This document shows positions 8,643-17,127 of a stretch of DNA of 64,000 nt, piece after piece. Numbering within the stretch: position 1 is the first letter of the stretch; each line of letters begins with the position of its first letter. The translations under genes were made by a program, and so were the position numbers. Source of the DNA: Aminiphilus circumscriptus DSM 16581 (GTDB taxonomy: Bacteria > Synergistota > Synergistia > Synergistales > Aminiphilaceae); assembly GCF_000526375.1 (NCBI RefSeq), contig NZ_JAFY01000002.1, positions 682,001 through 746,000 on the forward strand. The letters are read 5' to 3'. The notes beneath the pieces are model-generated. The model saw only the letters and a list, made by a program, of their open reading frames with translations. It had not been told where the DNA came from and ran no database searches.

Positions 8643-8692
8643 AAGGAGTGACGAGGCCGCGGAGGGATTCCTCCGCGGCCTCGTCACTCCTT
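8643..8692. terminator. Long perfect hairpin between convergent genes
   Basis: A 23-base-pair perfect inverted repeat (8643-8665 with 8670-8692) around a four-base GATT loop. On the minus strand it is followed by TTTT, on the plus strand by only two Ts. It sits between the hydrolase (+) and the thioredoxin-fold gene (-), so it probably serves as a bidirectional terminator. Confidence 0.8.
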
Positions 8693-8715
8693 CGGGGCAT
8701 TGCCCCAGGGTCCGT

Positions 8716-9378
8716 TCACCTGGGGAGGAATTTCTCGACGATCCGCACCAGGTCCTCGATGGCGACGGCGCCTGCCGTCCAGGTGAGGCAGGTGTTGTCC
8801 GCATCGGCCAGGATCATGTAGGGGACGGTGCTCACGCGGAAATCGTAGACGGCGGAACCGTCCGCGTCGAGGCATTCCACGGTCGTCCCGAGTCCCGCGG
8901 CGACTTCCCTCCATGCGGCGCCCCCCAACTGGGCTTTCAGGTCCTTTTCCTCGTACCAGGGAGTGACGCTGACGATGGTGAGGAGATCCGTGCCGAAACG
9001 TTCCCGGAGCACGGGAAGGAGCCGGAGTTCCTTCAGACAGACAGGGCAGTCGGTTTTCCAGAAGACATAGAGCGTGAGCGGTGTCTCGCTCAGCGTGGAA
9101 ATCCGCTTCGTCGTTCCGTCGGCCTTGACGAAGACGCGGGTACGCGGAAGACGCTCCCCCACGTTGACCACCTTGCCCACAAGGCGGGGAAGCTGCTCCG
9201 CCTCGCAGATCCTTTCCGTCTCGGTTGCCGGAGATGTCGCTGCGAAAGAGAGCGTTTGCGCGCTCGGAAGGAGAAGGCCACAGAGCAGCACAAACACGAA
9301 CAGAAGCGAAGCCGTTCCATTGTGGTGGCGAGAGAGTATGGCCTCGCCGTGGGCGGTGGATTCGTGTCGAACGGGCAT
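8716..9378 (-). CDS. Exported thioredoxin-fold (TlpA/AhpC-TSA) protein
   Basis: A 220-residue protein with an N-terminal membrane segment (SLLFVFVLLCGLLLPSA), so it is anchored in or secreted across the inner membrane. The extracytoplasmic domain has the redox motif WKTDCPVCLKEL (CPVC) in the position of the TlpA/ResA active site and the cis-proline segment VSTVPYMIL. TlpA-like proteins reduce disulfides in periplasmic proteins or haem-binding motifs; the partner here is unknown. The ATG at 9378 has GAGGAGG 12 bases upstream, rather far. A second ATG nearer the ribosome-binding site is in the wrong frame. It is likely part of the 8.7-11.0 kb minus-strand group with the CPLC membrane protein. 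Confidence 0.82.
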   Translation of the reverse strand: MPVRHESTAHGEAILSRHHNGTASLLFVFVLLCGLLLPSAQTLSFAATSPATETERICEAEQLPRLVGKVVNVGERLPRTRVFVKADGTTKRISTLSETPLTLYVFWKTDCPVCLKELRLLPVLRERFGTDLLTIVSVTPWYEEKDLKAQLGGAAWREVAAGLGTTVECLDADGSAVYDFRVSTVPYMILADADNTCLTWTAGAVAIEDLVRIVEKFLPR

Positions 9379-9613
9379 AGTGGAAACATTCCTCCTCAAT
9401 ATCGAAGTGATGCCGAGTACTTTGTTCCAGAGGCAATCGCGTGCACTACACGCTGTCCACAAAGGGAACCCGGGCAAAACTTCCGGAGTACGTATGCTTC
9501 TCTCGGCGCATTCCCGGAAAGTGCCGGTGCCGCCGGTGCGACGTAGCGTTGCATCGGCGAAGTTTCCTTGTATGCCCTCCGTTCGGTCTTTTCCGGAAGT
9601 GTTCTGTTTTCGC

Positions 9614-10351
9614 CTATCCGTCGCGGCAGCAGTCGATAAAGGCTTTCACGAGCCGGGTGATGCCCGAGGTGGCTTTCCCGGTGGCATTTCCGGTCCGTCC
9701 CGACGAGATGCTCCCGGCGGAGGCGGTGCTGAAGGCGACTTTGTCGATGACGCCGGGAATGAATTCCTCGGCGCTTCTCGGGGAGGAACTCCGGGGTGTC
9801 TTCGTCTCCCTGGGCTGGGTGGAGGTTGCTCTTCCCGAACCGGTCACCTCCGCCTCTTCCGGGGCGTCTCCCGTGAAGGTCCAGAAGAGGGACCAGAGCG
9901 TGAAGGCCTTGTCGATGAGATCCCGCGATGCCGCTTCCTTGCCGTCGGCCTGTCGCTTGTTGGCCACTTCGAGCAATCTCATGGACGAGGCGAGGAGATG
10001 CTTCGAGATGCACCATCCCTCGCCGTTGCCCTCGCGAACGAGCTGTTTCATGAGGTCCCGCCGCATGTCCCGGATCTCCGGAAGCAGTTCCAGAAAGGCC
10101 TGGTCGTCCGTCCTGGCGTAGCTGCAGGCGAGATGTTCCTCGATGGAGATGAGGTTCATGAGAGCGAAGGAGAGATCCTCACCCGCGGAGAGATCGACGA
10201 ACCCCTGCCTGTGAAGGACCACGGCGAGCCGCTCCGCCCAGGCCGAAGAGGGAGATTCCTCCTCCGGGACATTTCCCCCGGGAAGATTTTCGGCGAGAGG
10301 AAGGGGGGTTTCCGTTTCGGAAAGATCCGAGAGACGCTGTTCCTGTGTCAT
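9614..10351 (-). CDS. Helical protein of unknown function
   Basis: A 245-residue soluble protein. Residues about 60-165 are predicted by eye to be helices rich in conserved-looking aromatic and acidic positions (SIEEHLACSYARTDD, EIRDMRRDL, WCISKHLLASSMRLLEVAN, FTLWSLFWTF). The last 80 residues are Ser/Thr/Gly-rich and low complexity. I do not recognise a named family. The start at 10351 is preceded by AAGGAG at nine bases. It lies 70 bases after the CPLC membrane protein gene and upstream of the thioredoxin-fold gene, so the three may act together in thiol or metal chemistry; this rests on position only. Confidence 0.75.
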   Translation of the reverse strand: MTQEQRLSDLSETETPLPLAENLPGGNVPEEESPSSAWAERLAVVLHRQGFVDLSAGEDLSFALMNLISIEEHLACSYARTDDQAFLELLPEIRDMRRDLMKQLVREGNGEGWCISKHLLASSMRLLEVANKRQADGKEAASRDLIDKAFTLWSLFWTFTGDAPEEAEVTGSGRATSTQPRETKTPRSSSPRSAEEFIPGVIDKVAFSTASAGSISSGRTGNATGKATSGITRLVKAFIDCCRDG

Positions 10352-10421
10352 GGACGACAACTCCTTCTTCGTTTTCCTGCGGACAAGGGCGGCGGAGGGG
10401 TCTGTTTCCGCAGGTCGGAGA

Positions 10422-10976
10422 TCAGAGATAGGTATCCGCCAGGGCTGCGACGATTCCCGCGCCCACGAGAGCTCCCACGGTGACGAGAACGGACTGGTAG
10501 GGGATGAGGGTGTGCCCTGTCACACGTTTCTGGGCCTTGCTCAACATGAGGGCGACGAAGAGCAGCACGCCGCCGAACCAGCCCCAGACGGAAACCGTGG
10601 CGAAGAAGCCGAGGCTGAGGAAGGCGTCAAACGAGGCGAGGCTGCCGGGGTAGGTGAGGAGAACATTGTTGAGGAGCACGAAGAGAAAGCTCAGCGCGAC
10701 GGGGCGGTAGGGAAAGCGGTACCGCTTGGTGGCGTAATGCATCCAGAGGGCGAAGACGACGGAAATGGCTCCGCTGGTGGCGCCCACCACAGACATGCCC
10801 AGTCCGAAGGTCCTTGCGAGGAAGAGGCCCGCTCCGGCGGTGATGAAACAGAGAGGGCACGTGGCCTCGGCGGGAGGAGCGGAGAAAAAAACGCCCAGCG
10901 AGAGAAGGAGCGGTGTGAGAACGACGGCACGTCGCACTGCCGGTGTTGCTGATCGGAGTCGTGGAGAACCTGCCAT
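10422..10976 (-). CDS. Membrane protein with a CPLC motif
   Basis: A 184-residue integral membrane protein with an N-terminal signal-like helix and about four more hydrophobic segments. Directly after the first helix it carries ATCPLCFITAGAG, a CxxC pair at the membrane surface, and later HYATKRYRFPYRP followed by a long helix. Similar small membrane proteins with CPxC after a signal-like helix occur beside redox proteins in other prokaryotes, but I cannot name a family. The start at 10976 follows GGGGAGGA; an alternative ATG at 11048, also with an AGGGAG site, would add 24 residues. The gene heads the minus-strand group containing the CPVC thioredoxin-fold protein. Confidence 0.75.
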   Translation of the reverse strand: MAGSPRLRSATPAVRRAVVLTPLLLSLGVFFSAPPAEATCPLCFITAGAGLFLARTFGLGMSVVGATSGAISVVFALWMHYATKRYRFPYRPVALSFLFVLLNNVLLTYPGSLASFDAFLSLGFFATVSVWGWFGGVLLFVALMLSKAQKRVTGHTLIPYQSVLVTVGALVGAGIVAALADTYL

Positions 10977-11390
10977 GGATCTGTTCCTCCCCGTGTCGGG
11001 TTTTCGTCTCGACCGGAAATCCGGCCAAGAAAGGACGACATCCTTCATATTGTCTCCCTGAATGCGTGAGGAGTAAAGACCGCAAAGCGTGAGGATATGC
11101 ACACTCTCACCTCTGGTCGATTTCGCCAAGCCTAATTCATGGTACCATGAGAGCGGAGAAACGGCTATCCGCGGTGTTGCGCCGAGGTGCAATCGTTGCG
11201 AGACGGCGTGAGGGTCGTCTTTTTTCGCTTTTTGGTGTGCCGAGGAAGGAGTTTCTCGTCAAAATGCGCGTGTTTTTTCTGGCGGAAAAGACATGGTGCG
11301 CGTATACTGCTCTGGAAAGAACGAAACGGGGCGACGACCGTATTGGTGGGCAGGCCCGATGGCGTCGTCGCGAGAAAGGGTGATAGGGTT
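10977..11390. other. Intergenic region between divergent genes
   Basis: About 410 bases separate the divergent starts at 10976 and 11391. The only promoter-like element I see for the plus strand is TATACT at 11303-11308, without a good -35 box, which would give a leader of about 75 bases. There is no convincing coding frame. Confidence 0.4.
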
Positions 11391-12098
11391 ATGGCACGGA
11401 AGTTTTTTCTGTTTTTGATGATCCTGAGTGTTTCCGTCGTTCTCGTCTCCGGAGCCTTCGCCGACTGCAATTGCGAGGGGAGCGACACGGAGGGCGGTGG
11501 GAATCGTGATGCTGCGGCGCTCGGGGGTTTCTCCGTCCTTCAGGACGGCATGAAGCTTCTCGGCGCGGGAAACTTCGTCGAGGCGGGAAAGGCTCTCGAG
11601 AAATCCCTGGCGGCGATGGACCCCAAGCTTCGGGGTGATGCGCTGCGCCTGCTCCTCTTCGCCGATCTCGGTGCCGGGGAGTACGACCGGGGAAAGGCGC
11701 GCCTGGAGGAACTGCTCTCCAGGTACGGCGATGCCCGTTCTCTTCTCGTCGGCGACGGCGAGCGGGTGCGCGGTGCGGCGGTACTCCGCTTCGTGGAGGT
11801 TGCGGCGGAGAGAGGGAACGTGGCGGACATCGACGCGGTGCGGGAAGCCCTCGGACCTGCCCTCAAGCTCGATTGGGTCACTGTGGTGGACGCAACGGGA
11901 CATGCGGGAGGGCGGACAAAGCTCTTCGTTCCCGTGGAGTTCGCCCGTGCCCAGGCATTGGCTGCGTCGGGGCGGAACGCCGAGGCGGCGGAGAGTCTCC
12001 AACGGCTTTCCTTCAGCTCCGGACGGGTCCTTTGGAAAGGACGGGTTCTCGATCTGGACGAGGCGGTGGAGGAACTGCGACGCACCATGGCCGGCTGA
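11391..12098 (+). CDS. Exported helical-repeat (TPR-like) protein
   Basis: A 235-residue protein with a clear signal peptide (MARKFFLFLMILSVSVVLVSGAFA is lysine/arginine then hydrophobic, with cleavage after AFA). The mature start is acidic and contains CNC. The remainder is made of alpha-helical pairs resembling tetratricopeptide units: LGAGNFVEAGKALEKSL, LGAGEYDRGKARLEELL and AASGRNAEAAESLQRL. It is probably a periplasmic scaffold or assembly factor; no catalytic motif is visible. The start has AAGGGTGAT seven bases upstream. It is monocistronic between a divergent gene and the convergent sugar operon. Confidence 0.8.
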   Translation: MARKFFLFLMILSVSVVLVSGAFADCNCEGSDTEGGGNRDAAALGGFSVLQDGMKLLGAGNFVEAGKALEKSLAAMDPKLRGDALRLLLFADLGAGEYDRGKARLEELLSRYGDARSLLVGDGERVRGAAVLRFVEVAAERGNVADIDAVREALGPALKLDWVTVVDATGHAGGRTKLFVPVEFARAQALAASGRNAEAAESLQRLSFSSGRVLWKGRVLDLDEAVEELRRTMAG

Positions 12099-12350
12099 GG
12101 CCCGGGCGGAAGGACGCAAGACGAAACGGCGACCGTCTTTGGGCAGCGGCCTGCCCTGAAGAAAACGCCGCGAGAGATGCGCGGAGGCCTTGCGGAGCAG
12201 GAAGGAAGCGGTGTCCGGCAACCCTCTCCGGAAGGCTTTCGGGACCGGGATGCGACGCAAGGCTTTTTCGGAGATGCCACGTGGCGTATGGATGGAAACA
12301 TCGGGATCGGACGAAGCGGAACGGATGAAAGAGGCAAAGGCCGGATCGTG

Positions 12351-12400
12351 AAAAAGCGCTTCGGTCGCCCGGGGTTCTCCCTCGGGTGGCCGAAGCGCTT
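12351..12400 (-). terminator. Rho-independent terminator of the sgc-like operon
   Basis: An imperfect 19-base-pair hairpin (12354-12372 with 12382-12400, with two G-U pairs). Reading the minus strand it is followed directly by TTTTT. It lies 17 bases past the stop of the kinase gene. It may also stop transcripts of the convergent plus-strand gene ending at 12098, although there is no T-run in that direction. Confidence 0.8.
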
Positions 12401-12416
12401 CGTTGTCTGCCCTTGG

Positions 12417-13946
12417 TCAGACCTCCTGCGTCAGGTCGTGCATGAGGTCCTTGGTACGCTCGTAGAGGTCCCGATAGATGCGGTGCGCCCTGTCGTAGAG
12501 CGGTTTCGGCGCAGGGTCCGGGGCGACCGTCTCGAGGCGCCGCACCCAGCGGGAAATGTCGCTGTAGGACGCGAAGAGCCCCGTGCCGAGTCCCGCGAGA
12601 AAGGCGTCGCCGTAGGAAGCTCCGAGCGTGACGGCGGGAACGAGCTGCGCCCTCCCGGCAATGTCGCTCACCATCTGGAGCCATGGGCGGTTCTTCGTTC
12701 CGCCTCCCACGGCGCGCACCTCGAGCGGCGCGGCGTCGATCTCGTCCAGCACGTCGAAGTGGTGGCGGATACCGTGCCCGACTCCTTCCAGCACTGCCCG
12801 ATAGAGGTGTTCCCGGGTGTGGGAAAGCGTGAGGCCGAAGAAGACGCCCCGTGCCTGGGGATCGTTGAGGGGCGTTCGTTCGCCGCTGAAGTAGGGGAGC
12901 ACCACCAGTCCCTCCGCACCGGGAGGGATCGCTGCGGCCAGGGCGGCAAGACGGCCGTAGGCGCTCTCGCCGCCTTTCGCCTCGGCCTCCACGAGTTCCC
13001 GGGCGAGCATGTCCCGGAACCAGCGGGTGAGAACCCCTGTGGTGGCCATGCCCGCCATGATCGCCGACGTGCCGGGGAAGAGATAGGGAGCTGACCAGAG
13101 GCGACGGTCCCGGACGGGACGGTCCACCACCTGGATGTAGAACATGGTGGAGCCGTACATGAGCATGGCCTGCCCCGGCGCGGTGACGCCAGCGCTCACC
13201 GCCTCCGCCGCCGCGTCGATGGTGCCGACGATCACGGGCGTTCCTGTCGCGAGCCCCGTGGCCGCCTCGGCCTCCGGGGTGATCCTTCCGGCGATCTCCG
13301 ACGTCCAGGCGATGTCGGGAAGGCGCTCCGGCTCGATGATGCCCTCGCAGAGATCCTTTCCCCAGGTGCCCGCGGCCATGTCGTAGAGGGGGACGAAGCA
13401 GGAGGCGCTGTAGTGGTCCAGCATACACCGTCCCGTGAGGCGTGCGCAGAGGAACGTGGTGGCCGCCACGATCTTCGCCGCCTTGGCGTAACATTCGGGC
13501 TCGTGTTTTCGAAGCCAGAGGATCTTGGGTCCCACGGACTGGGAGGAAAGGGCGTTTCCCGTCCGGGCGAAGATGGTCTCCGTGCCCATCCGGGCATCGA
13601 GTTCGCGGATCTCCTCCACGGCCCTGGTGTCGATGCCGTAGAGCACGGCATTGCGCAGGGGGCGGCACGCCTCGTCCACGGGAAGCATCACCGGGCCGAT
13701 GGCGCTGCACCCCACGGCGGCGATGCGCTCCGGGGCGATGCGGGAGGTCTCCAGAAGTTCCCGGGTGATGGCGCAGAAATCGCCCCACCAGGCCCGTTCC
13801 GCGTCGTGCTCTGCCCATCCCTGGCGGGGGAGGAGCAGTTCATGGGGGCGAACCGCCGTGGCCACCACGTCGCCCGCCAGGGTGACGAGCACTCCCTTCG
13901 ATTCGTAGGTGCCGATGTCCACGCCGAGAAGATAGCGCTCTTCCAT
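12417..13946 (-). CDS. FGGY-family carbohydrate kinase
   Basis: A cytoplasmic sugar kinase of 509 residues, the usual length for xylulokinase/gluconokinase/LsrK relatives. The N-terminal ATPase motif is LLGVDIGTYESKGVLV, a phosphate-2 motif is in MLMYGSTMFY, an FGGY signature-like region is YFSGERTPLNDPQARG, and the adenosine motif is RAVGGGTKNRPWLQM. It would phosphorylate the sugar imported by the ABC system encoded upstream. Substrate cannot be deduced: the closest-looking transporters handle AI-2, rhamnose or ribose. It is the last gene of the minus-strand operon, 15 bases after the M42 gene, and is followed by a terminator. Confidence 0.92.
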   Translation of the reverse strand: MEERYLLGVDIGTYESKGVLVTLAGDVVATAVRPHELLLPRQGWAEHDAERAWWGDFCAITRELLETSRIAPERIAAVGCSAIGPVMLPVDEACRPLRNAVLYGIDTRAVEEIRELDARMGTETIFARTGNALSSQSVGPKILWLRKHEPECYAKAAKIVAATTFLCARLTGRCMLDHYSASCFVPLYDMAAGTWGKDLCEGIIEPERLPDIAWTSEIAGRITPEAEAATGLATGTPVIVGTIDAAAEAVSAGVTAPGQAMLMYGSTMFYIQVVDRPVRDRRLWSAPYLFPGTSAIMAGMATTGVLTRWFRDMLARELVEAEAKGGESAYGRLAALAAAIPPGAEGLVVLPYFSGERTPLNDPQARGVFFGLTLSHTREHLYRAVLEGVGHGIRHHFDVLDEIDAAPLEVRAVGGGTKNRPWLQMVSDIAGRAQLVPAVTLGASYGDAFLAGLGTGLFASYSDISRWVRRLETVAPDPAPKPLYDRAHRIYRDLYERTKDLMHDLTQEV

Positions 13947-13961
13947 GGCAATCCCTCCCGC

Positions 13962-15062
13962 CTACCGGCGCAGGTCCGTTTCGGGGCCCCAGGAGAAAAG
14001 CAGCCCCTCCAGAAGATCCGAAAGTCCCTCCAGATCGCGAAGGTCGCAGAGTTCCACCGGGGAATGGGTGTACCGGGCGGGAAAGCTCAACTCCAGTGGA
14101 GCGACGCCCCGTCCCACGAGCTGCACGTAGGAAAGGTCCGTGAGCAGTCCCCCCGTGGCGTTACGCTGCAGGGGAATGCCCGCCGCAGCCGCCACGTCCC
14201 GGGTGGAGCGCACCAGGGCGGGGTGGGGAAGAACTCCGTTCAGCGTCCCCCGTCCGTGGAAGCTGTACATGCCGAGCACGGGGCCTCCGCCGAGTGCCGC
14301 CTCCGTGCGGTCTTTCAGGTCCGGCGTGTCTCCCGACACCACCACGTCGAGGGCGATGGCGATGTCCGGGCGGATCTGCTCCGCCGCCACCATGGCCCCT
14401 CGGAGGTTGAATTCCTCCTGGACCGTACCCACGATGAAGACCGTGCAGCGGTGAGGTTTCTTGCGCAGACGGCGGGCGGTCTCCACGAGGACGGCACAGC
14501 CCCCCCGGTTGTCCACGGTCGTGCCTGCCACCCGATGTTCTCCCAGAAGGTCGAAACGGGGGCGGTAGACCACGGGGCACCCCACCTGCACTCCCCGGGC
14601 GACGGCTTCCTCCCGGGAGGAAAACCCCAGATCGAGGAAGAGCGCGCCGTAGGGTGTGACCGAGTTCTTTTCCTCCTGGGGCGTGGCGTGGTGGGCCTTG
14701 GGGCCGATCACGCCGGGAAGAAGTTCGCCTGCCTCCGTCTCGAGGAGCATGGGAGTTCCGGGGAGCACCTTTTCCGGAACGCCCCCGAGGCGCTCCAACC
14801 GCACGAATCCTCCATCGTCGATCTTTCGCACCACCATGCCGAGCTGGTCCATGTGGGCGAAGAGCATCACCCGGGGCGCCTTTGCGTCCGTGCCGTCGAA
14901 ACGGGCGATCACGTTGCCCGGGCGGTCCGTCTCGACCTGGTCCGCAAGAGAGCCGAACGCGTTTTCCATGAGGCGCATCATGCGCTCTTCCCGGCCTGAC
15001 AGGGCAGGGGTGAGCATCATGGTGCGCAGCGAATCCCGCAAGGTCACCGTCGCGGATGTCAT
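13962..15062 (-). CDS. M42-family zinc metalloenzyme (SgcX/FrvX-like)
   Basis: A cytoplasmic protein of 366 residues with the two-metal peptidase fold of M42 aminopeptidases. All ligand and catalytic positions are present: H70 (LFAHMDQLG), D184 (TVDNRGG), catalytic E216 and ligand E217 (VQEEFNLRG), D239 (ALDVVVSGD) and H333 (ARYTHSP). Members of this family called SgcX and FrvX are encoded in sugar operons and were once named endoglucanases; their true substrate is unsettled. The ATG overlaps the permease stop by ATGA and has GGAGGAG five bases before it, so it is firmly part of the sugar operon. It may hydrolyse an amide or glycosyl-amine conjugate of the imported sugar; that is inference. 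Confidence 0.92.
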   Translation of the reverse strand: MTSATVTLRDSLRTMMLTPALSGREERMMRLMENAFGSLADQVETDRPGNVIARFDGTDAKAPRVMLFAHMDQLGMVVRKIDDGGFVRLERLGGVPEKVLPGTPMLLETEAGELLPGVIGPKAHHATPQEEKNSVTPYGALFLDLGFSSREEAVARGVQVGCPVVYRPRFDLLGEHRVAGTTVDNRGGCAVLVETARRLRKKPHRCTVFIVGTVQEEFNLRGAMVAAEQIRPDIAIALDVVVSGDTPDLKDRTEAALGGGPVLGMYSFHGRGTLNGVLPHPALVRSTRDVAAAAGIPLQRNATGGLLTDLSYVQLVGRGVAPLELSFPARYTHSPVELCDLRDLEGLSDLLEGLLFSWGPETDLRR

Positions 15063-16108
15063 CGACGCTCCTCCGTTTCTCCGCCCGCCTGCGGGGCGGT
15101 CCCATTCTTTCGTCCCTGCGTTTTCCGGGATGCGCGGTCTCCCAGAACGTTCAGGGCCATCACCACGAGGAGCAGCGCCCCCCAGACGAATTCCTTGGAA
15201 AAATTGCTGAACCGGAGCATGGCGAAACCGCTGGAGAGAAACTGCAGCGAGAGAATAGCCAGCACGAGTCCCGCCATGGAGCCGAAGCCTCCCGCCACGT
15301 TGGTGCCGCCCAGGACGGCCACGAGAATGGCCTGCAGGGTGTAGGAGACGCCGTAGTCCGCCTTGGCCGAATTGGTCCGGGCGAACATGACGAGTCCCGC
15401 GGAGGCACAGAGAACACCGCTGAGCATATAGGTTTTCACGAGGATCGCCGCGTTGTCCAGCCCGGCGAATCGTGCGGCCGTGGGATTCGTTCCCACCAGA
15501 TAGAGGGAGAAGCCGAAGGAGGTACGGCGCAGGAGCACTCCCACGAGAAGCACCGCCGCGGCGAAGAGCACCAGGGGGACGGGCACGGAGAAGAGATAGC
15601 CGTTGCCGAGGATGAGAAAGGCGTCGGGAAAGCCGTAGAGGGCGGTCCCTCGGGTGAGAACGATGGCGAGACCCGAGAAAAGCTGCATGGTACCCAGCGT
15701 TGCGAGGATGGGAGGAATGCCCACCCTGGTCACGAGGAGTCCGTTCAAGAGACCGCACCCCGCTCCGACGGCGAGGGAGATGCCCATGGAAACCGCCACG
15801 ACGAGCGCCGCCCAGGTTCCTCCGCTTCCCTCGGGAGCGTAATGCAGCAGGAACTGACTTGCAAGAATTCCCGAGAGGTTGGCGATTCCCACGGCGGAGA
15901 GGTCGATCCCTCCGGAGATCATGGCCGCCATCATGGCGATGGAGAGGAGCCCGATTTCGGGAATCTGGAAGGACATGGAGGCGAAGTTCCGAACGCTGAG
16001 AAAACGTCCGGGAACGAGGAAACTCAGTGCGGCGAAGATGACCGCCGTCACCAGGAGCAGGCGCCACAGGCCGTTTTCGTCCCGAAGAAAGCGCAGCGGT
16101 ATCTTCAT
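15059..16108 (-). CDS. Sugar ABC transporter permease (RbsC/LsrC/D type)
   Basis: Inner-membrane permease of 349 residues with about 10 hydrophobic segments. Family hallmarks are ISGGIDLSAVGIANLSG near the N-terminal third, LLVTRVGIPPILATLGTM, and the EAA-like loop region GTNPTAARFAGLDNA; ALLGGTNVAGGFGS-type glycine motifs lie near the end. It overlaps the preceding permease gene by ATGA and the M42 gene downstream in the same way. Two different permease genes imply a heterodimeric channel as in the Lsr AI-2 and rhamnose systems. Confidence 0.93.
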   Translation of the reverse strand: MKIPLRFLRDENGLWRLLLVTAVIFAALSFLVPGRFLSVRNFASMSFQIPEIGLLSIAMMAAMISGGIDLSAVGIANLSGILASQFLLHYAPEGSGGTWAALVVAVSMGISLAVGAGCGLLNGLLVTRVGIPPILATLGTMQLFSGLAIVLTRGTALYGFPDAFLILGNGYLFSVPVPLVLFAAAVLLVGVLLRRTSFGFSLYLVGTNPTAARFAGLDNAAILVKTYMLSGVLCASAGLVMFARTNSAKADYGVSYTLQAILVAVLGGTNVAGGFGSMAGLVLAILSLQFLSSGFAMLRFSNFSKEFVWGALLLVVMALNVLGDRASRKTQGRKNGTAPQAGGETEERR

Positions 16109-17127
16109 GGCCGTTCCTCCTCTCCGGCGTGGGGTCGCTTTCTCGTTCGGGCGAGAAGAATGGGTGCCGCGGTGCCCGCGAGGAGGAGAAGGCCCACGGC
16201 CACGCGCTGCCAGTAGGAGGGGACACCGAGGAGAATCAGACTGTTGTTCATGATGACCACCAGTCCCACCCCCAGAAGCGTTCCCGGCACCGAGCCGTGT
16301 CCTCCCGTGATGCGCGCTCCTCCGAGGACGACCGCGGCGAGGACGTTCATCTCCGTTCCCACCAGGTCGAAGGGGTTGGCCATGCGGGAGAGCGAAGTGT
16401 GGATGATGCCTCCCAGACCCGCCAGAACGCCCACGTAGCCGTAGATGAAGAACTGAATGCGGGAGAGGGAAAACCCTACCCGCTCCGCCGCCACCGCGTC
16501 GCCGCCGAGGGCGTAGATGCCCCGCCCCAGCATGGAGTACCGCAGCAGCGCCCAGGTGAACAGCGCGGCCCCGAAGAGAAAGAGCACCGCTCCGGGCAGG
16601 CTGTAGAGAACCCCGTCTGGCGTTCTTCCCCGCAGAAGATCCCACTGGGAGAAGGCCACCATGGCCTGGGGAAGAACGGAGATGTGGTTGCTCCCGATGA
16701 ACGCCAGCAGAAATCCCCGAAAGGCGCTCATGGTACCCAGGGTGACGATGAGCGTGGGGAGCCGGAAAGCGGAGATGAAGAGAGCGTTCACGAGACCCAG
16801 GCAGAGCCCGATGCCGCAGGAGAGAAGACAGATCCAGAGAAACGGTCCGGAGTATCCCTCGGCGAGGAGTAGCTTCGTCGTGATGTACATGGAGAGCACC
16901 GCCACGGCGGTGAAGGAGACGTCGATGCCTCCGGAGACGATGACCACGAGCGCGCCGAGGGCGAAGATGCCCATGACGACGCTGCTCCGGAGGAGGTCGA
17001 AGAGATTAGGCAGACTCCAGAAGGCGCTGTTCACGCTGCCCACGAAGAGGCAGAGCCCCAGGATGGTGAGTCCCACGAGGAACTCGTTCTTCCTCCACAG
17101 CGTGTTCCATCGGCTTGGCATGGTCAT
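16105..17127 (-). CDS. Sugar ABC transporter permease (second subunit)
   Basis: Inner-membrane permease of 340 residues, paralogous to the next gene. It has VSGGIDVSFTAVAVLSM, FRLPTLIVTLGTMSAFRG, ALGGDAVAAERVGFSLSR and VLGGARITGGHGSVPGT, the four signature regions of the RbsC family. Its ATG is nested in the TGA of the ATPase gene (ATGA) and it ends overlapping the next permease. It forms the translocation pore with its neighbour, energised by the double-domain ATPase. Confidence 0.93.
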   Translation of the reverse strand: MTMPSRWNTLWRKNEFLVGLTILGLCLFVGSVNSAFWSLPNLFDLLRSSVVMGIFALGALVVIVSGGIDVSFTAVAVLSMYITTKLLLAEGYSGPFLWICLLSCGIGLCLGLVNALFISAFRLPTLIVTLGTMSAFRGFLLAFIGSNHISVLPQAMVAFSQWDLLRGRTPDGVLYSLPGAVLFLFGAALFTWALLRYSMLGRGIYALGGDAVAAERVGFSLSRIQFFIYGYVGVLAGLGGIIHTSLSRMANPFDLVGTEMNVLAAVVLGGARITGGHGSVPGTLLGVGLVVIMNNSLILLGVPSYWQRVAVGLLLLAGTAAPILLARTRKRPHAGEEERP

